Shown: positions 1-8,730 of the stretch, in pieces
Position numbering within the stretch: position 1 is the stretch's first letter
How the letters are laid out: each line of letters begins with the position of its first letter
DNA from: Kaistella chaponensis
GTDB lineage: Bacteria > Bacteroidota > Bacteroidia > Flavobacteriales > Weeksellaceae
Length of the DNA stretch: 64,000 nucleotides
Direction: 5' to 3'
Assembly (NCBI RefSeq): GCF_900156725.1
Contig: NZ_FTOI01000003.1
Span: forward strand, 223,488 to 287,487
Position numbers and translations under genes: made by a program
Notes under the pieces: generated by a model
Told to the model about the DNA's origin: nothing
Databases searched by the model: none
The model's input: only the letters and a program-made list of their open reading frames with translations

Positions 1-1188
<1,188 letters not shown>

Positions 1189-1196
1189 TACTTTTG
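1189..1196 (+). promoter_or_regulatory. -7 promoter box for ribF
   Basis: TACTTTTG matches TAnnTTTG and lies 20 bases before the ribF start codon. No well-spaced -33 TTTG is evident. Confidence 0.5.
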
Positions 1197-1216
1197 CAGC
1201 ATCAAAATTTCTTCTT

Positions 1217-2137
1217 TTGAAAATCATCAAAAATCTTCAAGATTATCACCAAAAAACTCCTTTGGCACTTTCCATCGGAATGTTTGATGGGGTTCATATT
1301 GGTCATCAATCTATTATTAATCAACTTAATACGGTTGCTAAAGATAAAAATTTAGAATCTGCAATTCTCACTTTCTGGCCGCATCCCAGAACCATTTTCT
1401 ATCCCAATGACGATCTAAAATTACTGAATACGATTGAAGAAAAAACCTATTTCCTCCAAAAACATAGCATTCAGAATCTAATTTTACAAGATTTTTCTGA
1501 AGATTTTCGCAATTTAACAGGTGCAGAATTTGTAAAACAAATTTTGGTCGAAAAACTGAACGTTAAACATTTAATCATCGGTCACGATCATACTTTTGGT
1601 AAAAATAAAAGTGGTAATTTTTCCTTACTAGAAAAAATGGCTACAGAATTAGAATTTGAGGTTCAACAAGTTGAAGCCGTTGATTTTCAGGAAAGGCACA
1701 TCAGTTCGACCCAAATTAGAAAAGCATTGTCGGTCGGAAATATAAAAGAAGCCAACGAAATGTTAGGTTATACGTATTCTGTTTCAGGAGAAGTTGTTCA
1801 CGGAAAAAAGATCGGCAGAACGATTGGTTATCCTACAGCAAATATTGCGGTGAATTCTATGAAATTTTTACCGAAAAAAGGCGCCTATATTGTAGATGTT
1901 TTTGTGAAAAAGCAACATTTAAAAGGAATGCTCAGTATCGGAACCAACCCTACTGTTGATGGTAAATTGGTTTCTGTGGAAGTTTATATTTTAAATTTTA
2001 ATGATGATCTTTATGGTGAGGAAATCTCTGTCAATTTCCGGGAGTTTCTTCACGATGAAATAAAATTTGAAAATCTGGAGAAATTGATTGAAAGATTGGA
2101 TGAAGATAAAAAACTGACGGAAAATTTTCAGTTTTAG
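1217..2137 (+). CDS. ribF: Bifunctional riboflavin kinase / FAD synthetase
   Basis: Makes FMN from riboflavin and ATP, then adenylates FMN to FAD, in the cytoplasm. The N-terminal nucleotidyltransferase half carries GMFDGVHIGHQ near residue 21 and the ISSTQIR motif near 163. The C-terminal flavokinase half shows GRTIGYPTANIAV near 197 and the SVEVYILNF...YGEEI segment. At 306 aa it has the normal RibF length. The start used is TTG at 1217; the next in-frame Met (in GMFDGVH) would delete the conserved N-terminal strand, so TTG is preferred. It is monocistronic and divergent from atpD. Confidence 0.95.
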   Translation: MKIIKNLQDYHQKTPLALSIGMFDGVHIGHQSIINQLNTVAKDKNLESAILTFWPHPRTIFYPNDDLKLLNTIEEKTYFLQKHSIQNLILQDFSEDFRNLTGAEFVKQILVEKLNVKHLIIGHDHTFGKNKSGNFSLLEKMATELEFEVQQVEAVDFQERHISSTQIRKALSVGNIKEANEMLGYTYSVSGEVVHGKKIGRTIGYPTANIAVNSMKFLPKKGAYIVDVFVKKQHLKGMLSIGTNPTVDGKLVSVEVYILNFNDDLYGEEISVNFREFLHDEIKFENLEKLIERLDEDKKLTENFQF

Positions 2138-2194
2138 TTTTTGATTCAAATTCGTTCTCAATTTTAAATCATTTAGTATTTGCGTGATCGTTTT

Positions 2195-2551
2195 TCAAGA
2201 ATTTAAAACTTCTTCCCGAATTTTTTTAGGTAGAGCTTTTAATACTAATTCATAAGAATGATCGATTAAGTTTACGATTAATTCTTGCTTCAAACCTTCA
2301 CAAATTACCGAATTCCAGTGTGTTTTGTTCATGTGATAAGCGCCATTAATTTGCGGGTATTGTTCGCGAAGTTCTGCACTCCATTCCGGATCGGTTTTTA
2401 CGGCAATGCTTAAAGGTTGTTTCTCCAAAGACATCAACAAAAACATTTTTCCACCCACTTTTAAAACTAAGGTTTCTGGATTGAAAGGAAAAGTCTCTTC
2501 TACTCCATTTTTTTCTGCGAGACAATATTCGAGGATTTCGTTGGCATTCAT
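2195..2551 (-). CDS. MmcQ/YjbR family protein
   Basis: A 118-aa protein of the YjbR/MmcQ family, a small double-wing fold related to DNA-binding CyaY-like domains; biological role unknown. The family signature is visible as EETFPFNPETLVLKVGGKMF, then KTDPEWSAELREQYPQINGAYHMNKTHWNSV and a C-terminal helix ending in ALPKKIREE. The protein is full length with no signal or membrane segment. It is convergent with ribF and divergent from the NAD(P)-binding gene at 2662. The family assignment is confident, but no function can be assigned. Confidence 0.85.
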   Translation of the reverse strand: MNANEILEYCLAEKNGVEETFPFNPETLVLKVGGKMFLLMSLEKQPLSIAVKTDPEWSAELREQYPQINGAYHMNKTHWNSVICEGLKQELIVNLIDHSYELVLKALPKKIREEVLNS

Positions 2552-2661
2552 ATTGTTGTAAGTTATTCGTAGAGCACGATGGGACTCTCAAACAAATTTA
2601 GTAATTTTATTACATTAAAAACGCTGTAAACCACTCGTTGTTTATCGCTAAAATCCGAAAT

Positions 2662-3318
2662 ATGAAAGCACTTGTAATTGGCGCAACTGGCGCTACAGGG
2701 AAAGATTTGGTCACTCAACTGCTGAGTGATCCCGATTTTAAAGAAGTAGATGTTTTCGTAAGAAAACCGGTAACAATACAAAATCCAAAATTGAAAACGC
2801 ATATCGTCGATTTTGAAAAACCCGATGAATGGAAAGATCTGGTAAAAGGAGATGTTGCTTTTTCGTGTCTGGGAACAACTTTGAAAACTGCAGGAAGTAA
2901 GGAAGCTCAGCGAAAAGTAGATTACGATTACCAATACAATTTTGCGAAAAGTGCGAGAGAAAATAATGTTGAAGATTATGTGTTAGTTTCTTCCTATGGC
3001 GCTGATTCGAAATCGAAAATTTTCTATTCTAAAATGAAAGGTGATTTGGAGCAAAGTGTAAAAGCGCTCCATTTCAATAAAATAACCATATTTCAACCCG
3101 GAATGCTCGAAAGAAAAGAGACCGAAAGAATGGGAGAAGTTTTGGGCGGAAAAATAATTAAATTGGCGAATAAATTGGGAATGTTTAAGAGTCAAAAACC
3201 TTTGCCTACCAAAGTTTTAGCGAAAGCAATGATCAATTCATCTAAAATAAAATCAAACAGTTATTCTAAAATAAAGTTGGGAAGTATTTTCAGTTTTGCG
3301 GAGAAAGGTAAGCTTTGA
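2662..3318 (+). CDS. NAD(P)-binding Rossmann protein (SDR-like, HTATIP2/YbjT type)
   Basis: Predicted NAD(P)-dependent oxidoreductase-like protein of 218 aa. The N-terminus MKALVIGATGATGKDLV has the GxxGxxG dinucleotide-binding loop, and VLVSSYGADSKSKIFYSKMKGDLE carries the S...YxxxK arrangement of extended SDR proteins (HTATIP2-like). I start it at 2662, because the eight residues encoded from 2638 precede the conserved beta-strand and add nothing to the fold. The substrate is unknown. It is single-gene, divergent from the YjbR gene and convergent with frr across a shared terminator. Confidence 0.82.
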   Translation: MKALVIGATGATGKDLVTQLLSDPDFKEVDVFVRKPVTIQNPKLKTHIVDFEKPDEWKDLVKGDVAFSCLGTTLKTAGSKEAQRKVDYDYQYNFAKSARENNVEDYVLVSSYGADSKSKIFYSKMKGDLEQSVKALHFNKITIFQPGMLERKETERMGEVLGGKIIKLANKLGMFKSQKPLPTKVLAKAMINSSKIKSNSYSKIKLGSIFSFAEKGKL

Positions 3319-3354
3319 AAATAAAAAATGAAGCAATTTTAAAGCTCACCAAAT

Positions 3355-3393
3355 AAAAAGCCGTTTCAAAACGTATTTGAAACGGCTTTTTTT
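3355..3393. terminator. Bidirectional intrinsic terminator
   Basis: Stem of AAGCCGTTTCAAA paired with TTTGAAACGGCTT around a 5-base loop, with an A-run before and a T-run after, so it can stop transcripts from both convergent genes. Confidence 0.9.
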
Positions 3394-3409
3394 ATAGGAT
3401 CAAGTGAAA

Positions 3410-3964
3410 TTATACTTTCATAATTTCTGCTTCTTTCGATTTCAAATGTTCATCGCAAATTTTAACGAATTTATCCGTCAAAAGTTGAATTTTAGCTTCT
3501 TCATCTTTAATTAAATCTTCAGAAACTCCATCTAATTTTCTTAGATCTTTCATTCCTTCCTGTCTTGCATTTCGGATGGTAATTTTAGTTGCATCTGATT
3601 CACCTTTTGCGTTTTTCGCCAACTCACGTCGTCGTTCTTCCGTTAAAGGAGGAACATTCAGAGTAATATTTTCTCCGTTGTTCATCGGAGCAAATCCTAG
3701 GTTTGAATTGATAATTGCTTTTTCAATTGCTCCAATCGCAGTTTTATCCCACGGTTGAATAGAAATCGTCATTGCATCGGGAACCATCACGTTTGCAACC
3801 TGATTCAATGGAGTTGGTGCGCCGTAATACTCTACCATCACGTCTTGAACCATCGTTGTTGAAGCGCGACCTGCTCTAATTTTCTGAAAAGCATGGTCCA
3901 AATGTTTGATAGCAGCATCCATTTCCTGCTTAACCATATCTGTGATCATCTCTAAATCTCCCAT
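3410..3964 (-). CDS. frr: Ribosome recycling factor
   Basis: Splits post-termination ribosomes together with EF-G in the cytoplasm. The 184-aa product shows the RRF hallmarks KIRAGRAS near residue 29, YYGAPTPLNQVANV near 47, ISIQPWDKTAIGAIEKAI, and PPLTEERRRELAK near 106. The length matches the family. It lies 60 bases downstream of pyrH on the same strand, the conserved pyrH-frr arrangement, and is probably co-transcribed with it and stopped by the 3355-3393 hairpin. The identification is secure. Confidence 0.97.
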   Translation of the reverse strand: MGDLEMITDMVKQEMDAAIKHLDHAFQKIRAGRASTTMVQDVMVEYYGAPTPLNQVANVMVPDAMTISIQPWDKTAIGAIEKAIINSNLGFAPMNNGENITLNVPPLTEERRRELAKNAKGESDATKITIRNARQEGMKDLRKLDGVSEDLIKDEEAKIQLLTDKFVKICDEHLKSKEAEIMKV

Positions 3965-4024
3965 AAATTTTTTGTTTCTAGTTTAAAGTATATCGTGTTT
4001 ATCTGCTTTTATTTTTTTTTACAA

Positions 4025-4732
4025 CTATATATTGACTAAAGTTCCGATATTTTCTCCTTGTACAATTTTCAAAAGATTCCCTTCTTTGTTCATATCAAAA
4101 ACAATGATTGGCAATTTATTCTCATGGCTCAAAGTAAACGCGGTCATATCCATTACTTTCAACCCTTTTTCGAAAACCTCTTCGAACGTTAAAGAATTAT
4201 ATTTGATGGCATCTGCATTTTTTTCCGGATCTGAATCATAAATTCCATCGACTCTGGTTCCCTTTAAAATAACATCTGCGCCAATTTCGATGGCTCTCAA
4301 AGTTGCAGCGGTATCGGTTGTAAAATACGGATTTCCTGTTCCTGCCCCGAAAATTACTACTCTGCCTTTTTCTAAATGTCTTGTGGCTTTTCTTTTAATA
4401 AAAGGTTCAGCTACTTTATCCATTTCAATGGCAGACTGAAGTCTGGTGTGAATTCCTGCGTCTTCTAATGCTCCTTGCAACGCCATTCCGTTGATCACAG
4501 TTGCCAACATTCCCATGTAATCTCCCTGAACTCTATCCATTCCTTTTGCAGCTCCTGCCAATCCACGGAAAATATTTCCACCACCAATTACGATGGCAAT
4601 TTCACATTTGATATCTACTAATTTTCTTATTTCAGCAGCATATTCTTTTAAACGATCATTATCAATTCCGTATGAACGGTTTCCCATCAAAGCTTCACCG
4701 CTAAGTTTTAGAAGAATTCTTTTGTATTTCAT
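4025..4732 (-). CDS. pyrH: UMP kinase
   Basis: Phosphorylates UMP to UDP in pyrimidine nucleotide synthesis; a member of the amino-acid-kinase fold, unlike eukaryotic UMP/CMP kinases. The 235-aa sequence starts [17 protein letters not shown] and has GGGNIFRG near residue 51, [19 protein letters not shown] and [13 protein letters not shown] near 131, all diagnostic. First gene of the pyrH-frr pair, divergent from porQ with its own -7 box upstream. Confidence 0.97.
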   Translation of the reverse strand: MKYKRILLKLSGEALMGNRSYGIDNDRLKEYAAEIRKLVDIKCEIAIVIGGGNIFRGLAGAAKGMDRVQGDYMGMLATVINGMALQGALEDAGIHTRLQSAIEMDKVAEPFIKRKATRHLEKGRVVIFGAGTGNPYFTTDTAATLRAIEIGADVILKGTRVDGIYDSDPEKNADAIKYNSLTFEEVFEKGLKVMDMTAFTLSHENKLPIIVFDMNKEGNLLKIVQGENIGTLVNI

Positions 4733-4761
4733 TTTTTTACTTTATTACTTTTTTTGCACTG

Positions 4762-4769
4762 CAAATATA
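4762..4769 (-). promoter_or_regulatory. -7 promoter box for pyrH-frr
   Basis: Reads TATATTTG on the minus strand, a perfect TAnnTTTG match about 30 bases before the pyrH start. Confidence 0.6.
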
Positions 4770-4841
4770 AGGAAACCCAAATAATTTCGTTAATAGATTT
4801 ATATTTACAGCGAAATATTTTCAGAAATTATATAAAAGAAT

Positions 4842-4849
4842 TATTTTTG
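4842..4849 (+). promoter_or_regulatory. -7 promoter box for porQ-cmk
   Basis: TATTTTTG fits TAnnTTTG and lies 17 bases before the TTG start of porQ. The -33 element is not obvious. Confidence 0.5.
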
Positions 4850-4866
4850 TCCTAATAAACACAAAT

Positions 4867-5865
4867 TTGAAAAAATCAACCTTCCTTTATTTTTTACTTT
4901 CACCTATAATTTTGTTTGCTCAGGAAGGGCAAAACGTTTATCCCTTTCTCAATATTCCTGTTTCAGCAAGACAAGCTGCATTGGGTGGTGATGCGGTTTC
5001 TATTAGAGATTTCGACGTAAGTTTTGCGGGGGTAAACCCAGGTTTAATGAATTTGGAGCAGGATCAAATGATATCTTTAAATTTCGCTTCTTATCTCGCC
5101 GATTCTAAATATGGAACAATTTCTTTTGTTAAAGATCTTGGTGAAGCGCATTTAATTTCATTTAATGCGAGATATATGGATTACGGACGAATGCCGCGAA
5201 CCGACGAAAGCGCAACCATCGATGGTGAATTTGGCGCAATGGATGCTTCTGTTGGACTGGGTTACGCGTATCAATTCGATGAAAATTGGACGATCGCAGG
5301 TGGAACAAATTTTATCAGTTCAAAAATTGACAATTATACCTCAATGGCAGTCGTTGGAACTGCGGGAGTCACCTATCATAATCAAAAATCTAAGGAAACC
5401 TTGGCTTTGGTTTTTCGGAATTTTGGCTACCAATTCAAACCTTTTAATGGGGTTCGCGAAAATGTTGCTTTCCGGGTCGATTTAGGATATACCAAAATTT
5501 TAGATGAATTTCCAGTAGCTTTAACGATCACCGCGCATGATTTACAAAAATTAAATATTTCACAAGATTTTAATAATAATGGTCAGGAAGTAAACTTTGG
5601 AAGAAAACTTGCCGATCACTTCTCCGTGGGTGCAGAACTTTTCCCAGAGCAGAATTTCAATATTCGTTTTGGTTATAATGTAAAACGTGGAAATGAATTG
5701 GCGGTCTTAGATCAGAGAAGTTTCGCAGGACTTTCTGCCGGTTTTGGAATTAAAATTTCCTCATTCCGTTTCGATTATTCCCATGTTCGATACCATAATT
5801 CTTCTAATGTTAACATGTTTGGACTTACTTTAGATTTAATTGAAGTGGGTGGGAATCGAAGATAA
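4867..5865 (+). CDS. porQ: Type IX secretion system protein PorQ
   Basis: Outer-membrane beta-barrel protein required with PorU/PorV/PorZ for type IX secretion in Bacteroidetes. The 332-aa product begins with a cleavable signal (MKKSTFLYFLLSPIILFAQ), followed by the family motif VYPFLNIPVSARQAALGGDAV near residue 24. It ends in repeated amphipathic strands such as SFRFDYSHVRYHNSSNVNMFG. The start is TTG at 4867, placed so that the signal peptide has the normal basic N-terminus. Its position immediately before cmk is the usual flavobacterial arrangement. PorQ assignment rests on the motif and this synteny. Confidence 0.88.
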   Translation: MKKSTFLYFLLSPIILFAQEGQNVYPFLNIPVSARQAALGGDAVSIRDFDVSFAGVNPGLMNLEQDQMISLNFASYLADSKYGTISFVKDLGEAHLISFNARYMDYGRMPRTDESATIDGEFGAMDASVGLGYAYQFDENWTIAGGTNFISSKIDNYTSMAVVGTAGVTYHNQKSKETLALVFRNFGYQFKPFNGVRENVAFRVDLGYTKILDEFPVALTITAHDLQKLNISQDFNNNGQEVNFGRKLADHFSVGAELFPEQNFNIRFGYNVKRGNELAVLDQRSFAGLSAGFGIKISSFRFDYSHVRYHNSSNVNMFGLTLDLIEVGGNRR

Positions 5866-5925
5866 TTCTTTAACCCAAAGCTCAATTAATTTGCCCTCTC
5901 CAAAAAAAATCAAGAAATTTGCTTC

Positions 5926-6600
5926 ATGAGAAAACCTGTAATCGCTATCGATGGCTATTCCTCTACCGGAAAAAGTTCGATTTCTAAAATAATTGCGCAG
6001 GAACTCGGTCTTGTTCACATGGATACAGGTGCTCTTTACCGAGGAATTACCTACTTCGCACTTCAAAATTGTTTGAATAATGAGGGTGAAATTAATTTAT
6101 CCCAATTATTTGCAAGATTAAATGAAATACATCTTGAATTTAAACCCATCGATCAGGAATTGGTGCTGTTTCTTAACGGAATAAATATTTCGAATGAAAT
6201 CAGACGAAATGACGTCGCAGCGAACGTGAGTCTGATTGCCTGCCAAAAAGAAGTGCGTGATTGCCTCTTGGAAACACAACGAGAAATTGCCAAAAATGGA
6301 GGTGTAATCTTAGATGGACGCGACATAGGAACCGTCGTTTTACCCAAAGCGGATTACAAATTTTTTCTCACTGCAAGTATTGAAGAGCGTACGAGAAGAA
6401 GATTTTTGGAGTTGCAATCGTTGGGAATTGAAACCGATGAAAATGCTGTCATGCGAAATTTAATTAATCGAGACAAAATTGACAGCGAAAGAGAAGTGGC
6501 ACCTTTGCGAAAAGCGAGCGATGCTATTCTGATTGACAATACGCATTTGTCTAAAAAAGAAACGATTGCATTAATATTATCTCAAATTGATGACATTTAA
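5926..6600 (+). CDS. cmk: (d)CMP kinase
   Basis: Cytidylate kinase, phosphorylating CMP and dCMP with ATP in the cytoplasm. The 224-aa sequence has the P-loop IDGYSSTGKSS near residue 7, MDTGALYRG near 32, the CMP-binding LDGRDIGTVVLP near 128 and the lid segment RRRFLEL...REVAPLRKA. Full length. It follows porQ by 60 bases on the same strand and is probably co-transcribed. Confidence 0.96.
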   Translation: MRKPVIAIDGYSSTGKSSISKIIAQELGLVHMDTGALYRGITYFALQNCLNNEGEINLSQLFARLNEIHLEFKPIDQELVLFLNGINISNEIRRNDVAANVSLIACQKEVRDCLLETQREIAKNGGVILDGRDIGTVVLPKADYKFFLTASIEERTRRRFLELQSLGIETDENAVMRNLINRDKIDSEREVAPLRKASDAILIDNTHLSKKETIALILSQIDDI

Positions 6601-6703
6601 CAACTTTTAAGAAAATTATTGGATGGATTGGTATATAAATTGTAACTTTATAAGGGTTTAAAATTAAATATCATTAAAATATTAACTATTAAAATTTAAT
6701 AAA

Positions 6704-7087
6704 ATGTCAAAAAAAGGAAATAATGCAGCAGGAGTTTTAGCTGGTTTACTTGCAGGTGCTGCAGCAGGTGTTGTATTAGGAATGCTTTACGCTCCGGAAG
6801 AAGGTAAAGAAACTAGAAAAAAAATCAAGGAAAAAGCAGGTGATCTTAAAGATCAGGCAGTTGACCAATATGGAAAAGTTTCTGAAAAAGCGAAAGAGCA
6901 ATACCAAGATGTTACAACCAAAGTAAAAGATCAGTACGGAAACATTTCTTCTCAGTTCAAAGAAACTGCAGACAAAGTGGTAACTTCTGTGAAAGACGGT
7001 TATGACAAGTACAAAGACCAAGCGATTGCAAAAACTACAGAAGTAGTAAAAGATGTTGAAAATGAATTAGACGGATTGAAATCTTAA
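6704..7087 (+). CDS. YtxH domain protein
   Basis: A 127-aa protein with an N-terminal glycine/alanine-rich membrane helix (AAGVLAGLLAGAAAGVVLGM, residues 8-27), the YtxH motif LYAPEEGKETRKKIKEKAGDLKDQA, then a long charged amphipathic tail with repeated Q-Y-G/D-K-V-S spacing, likely coiled coil. YtxH proteins are general-stress or envelope-associated with no enzymatic role known. It heads a cluster with the genes at 7168 and 7481, but a terminator separates it from them, so it may be produced at a higher level. Confidence 0.85.
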   Translation: MSKKGNNAAGVLAGLLAGAAAGVVLGMLYAPEEGKETRKKIKEKAGDLKDQAVDQYGKVSEKAKEQYQDVTTKVKDQYGNISSQFKETADKVVTSVKDGYDKYKDQAIAKTTEVVKDVENELDGLKS

Positions 7088-7111
7088 TTAATTTCCGTTT
7101 TATTCTCTATT

Positions 7112-7145
7112 AAAAAGGAACTTAACGGTAAGTTCCTTTTTTTTG
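7112..7145 (+). terminator. Intrinsic terminator after the YtxH gene
   Basis: AAAAGGAACTTA pairs with TAAGTTCCTTTT across a 4-base loop and is followed by a T-run. Confidence 0.85.
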
Positions 7146-7167
7146 TAACTTTATAAAAATTTAAAGC

Positions 7168-7476
7168 ATGTTGAATCTTTTAAAAGAATATGCCTACAAA
7201 CGAGCAGATTTACTTAAATTAGAAGCTACCGAAAAATCGGTAACCATTTTAGGTACAGTAATCTACATTGTTTTAGCCTTGTTTTCATTGCTCTTTTTTG
7301 TTTTGCTTCTTCTCTTTGGCCTCGGTTTTCTTATTGGGACCTATCTCGATAACTATGGTTTCGGCTTACTCATTGTTGCAGGATGCTTTCTCATCATTTT
7401 AGCACTCGTTTTGATGAACAGAAAAGCAATCAAAAATAGAGTCGCAAATAAAATTCTTGAATCTTTAGACGATTAA
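7168..7476 (+). CDS. Small two-helix membrane protein (DUF1469/holin-superfamily-like)
   Basis: A 102-aa protein with a short cytoplasmic N-terminus (MLNLLKEYAYKRADLLKLEATEK) and two strongly hydrophobic helices (about 28-51 and 60-82), ending in a basic tail. The layout matches the DUF1469/Phage_holin_3_6 family, which in free-living bacteria is a stress-associated inner-membrane protein next to YtxH-like genes. The holin label comes from fold similarity, and nothing here suggests lysis. It is followed 4 bases later by the gene at 7481, so the two form an operon. Confidence 0.7.
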   Translation: MLNLLKEYAYKRADLLKLEATEKSVTILGTVIYIVLALFSLLFFVLLLLFGLGFLIGTYLDNYGFGLLIVAGCFLIILALVLMNRKAIKNRVANKILESLDD

Positions 7477-7480
7477 TATT

Positions 7481-7978
7481 ATGGCATACCAATACGAAAG
7501 CCTAGAAGAACTTCGACGAAAAAAGGCTTTATTAAAAAAAGACATTTCGGAGATCGAAGAACTGCTCACTTTTGAAAATACCAAAGAAAGTTTGAGCGTC
7601 CTTACGAATGGTTTTACAGATAAATATCTTAAGGAAGAGATTTTTCCCGATGGTGAAAAAAAAGTAGGCATTAAAACACAGGAAATTTTAAAAGAGGTTT
7701 CAAACAATGTGAAAGATTCTCTGCTCAGCAGAAATTCAGTTCTCGGATTTGCGAAAAGCAGTGCCGGACAAAACATCGTTGAAAACGCTCTAAAGATTGG
7801 CATCGTAACTTTTGTAGGAAATTATGCAAAAAATAATTTAAAAAACACCAGTTGGAAAAAGAAAGCGATTGGTTTGGCTTTGATTTATTTAGCTCCAATT
7901 GCACTCAAATATATTCGGGAAAACTTAGAAAATTACCAAAAAAGCAAAACAACCTCTAGTTTTGAGCAATTGATATAA
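7481..7978 (+). CDS. Conserved hypothetical protein of the YtxH cluster
   Basis: A 165-aa protein I do not recognise by function. It begins with a coiled-coil helix (MAYQYESLEELRRKKALLKKDISEIEELL) and has a central polar region. A weakly hydrophobic stretch (residues 103-115), then KKAIGLALIYLAPIALKYIRE near 127-147, suggests membrane association. It sits 4 bases after the two-helix membrane protein gene and is very likely co-transcribed with it. A role in envelope stress together with YtxH is only an inference from neighbours. Confidence 0.7.
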   Translation: MAYQYESLEELRRKKALLKKDISEIEELLTFENTKESLSVLTNGFTDKYLKEEIFPDGEKKVGIKTQEILKEVSNNVKDSLLSRNSVLGFAKSSAGQNIVENALKIGIVTFVGNYAKNNLKNTSWKKKAIGLALIYLAPIALKYIRENLENYQKSKTTSSFEQLI

Positions 7979-7981
7979 AAT

Positions 7982-8006
7982 AAACCGCAATTTTGCGGTT
8001 TTTATT
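7982..8006. terminator. Bidirectional terminator
   Basis: AAACCGCAA pairs with TTGCGGTTT and is followed by T-rich sequence. It lies between the convergent gene at 7481 and the RNA methyltransferase, overlapping the latter's stop. Confidence 0.8.
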
Positions 8007-8730
8007 TTTTGCTAAATATTTGCCCCAAAATAATTCCAGCGGCCATCGAAACATTTAAGCTTTCTGTCGCTTGTGATTTTCCAAATCGTGGGATCGTGAT
8101 TTTATCGGTGAGTAATTTCTCTATTTCTGGGCGAATTCCATTTCCTTCATTTCCCAAGACTAGATTAAATTGCGTCGGGAATGGGTAATCATAAAAACTT
8201 ACACCATCCATATCGGTTCCAATAATGGCAGCATCACTTTCATGCATGAAATTTTCTAAATTTTGATAGACCAAATTTACGCGCAAAAATGATCCCATAC
8301 TTGCCTGGATAACCTTTGGATTGTACAAATCAACAGTATCTTCGCTACAGATGATCTGCGGAATACCAAACCAATCTGCCAATCGAATGATCGTTCCCAA
8401 ATTGCCTGGATCCTGAATTCCATCCAAAACCAATTGAGTCAAATTGTTTTCTACAATTCTTTCCTCCTTTAATTCGCATACTGCAACAGAATCTTTCGGA
8501 TGTTGGAGAAAGCTGATTTTTTTTAATTCAGAAGGTGAAATTTTGGTAATTAAGGAAGATTCAACCGACAAAGAATCGGAATTAACAGAAAATATTTCTT
8601 TGATTCTATAGCCCGACGAAGGTATTTCTTTGATTGTTTTGTTGCCTTCAACCAAAAACAAATTGTATTTTTGTCTGAACTTCTTCTGGTCTAAAGACTG
8701 TAAAATTTTTATTTTATGAGCCGTAAGCAT
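8002..8730 (-). CDS. TrmH/SpoU-family RNA 2'-O-methyltransferase
   Basis: Predicted SAM-dependent ribose methyltransferase acting on tRNA or 23S rRNA. The N-terminal substrate-binding part (KIKILQSLDQKKFRQKYNLFLVEGNK) precedes the SPOUT knot, with motifs DGIQDPGNLGTIIRLADWFG, VLGNEGNGIR near residue 205 and the C-terminal LNVSMAAGIILGQIF. The exact target base cannot be read from the sequence. I choose MLTAHKIK at 8730; an in-frame Met at 8748 would extend it by six residues. Either start overlaps the divergent tamL start, leaving no room for separate upstream promoters. Confidence 0.88.
   Translation of the reverse strand: MLTAHKIKILQSLDQKKFRQKYNLFLVEGNKTIKEIPSSGYRIKEIFSVNSDSLSVESSLITKISPSELKKISFLQHPKDSVAVCELKEERIVENNLTQLVLDGIQDPGNLGTIIRLADWFGIPQIICSEDTVDLYNPKVIQASMGSFLRVNLVYQNLENFMHESDAAIIGTDMDGVSFYDYPFPTQFNLVLGNEGNGIRPEIEKLLTDKITIPRFGKSQATESLNVSMAAGIILGQIFSKK

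Noticed and set aside
7168..7476. Phage holin annotation for the two-helix membrane protein
   Set aside because: The neighbours (YtxH and a membrane-associated unknown) point to a stress/envelope cluster, with no phage genes nearby.
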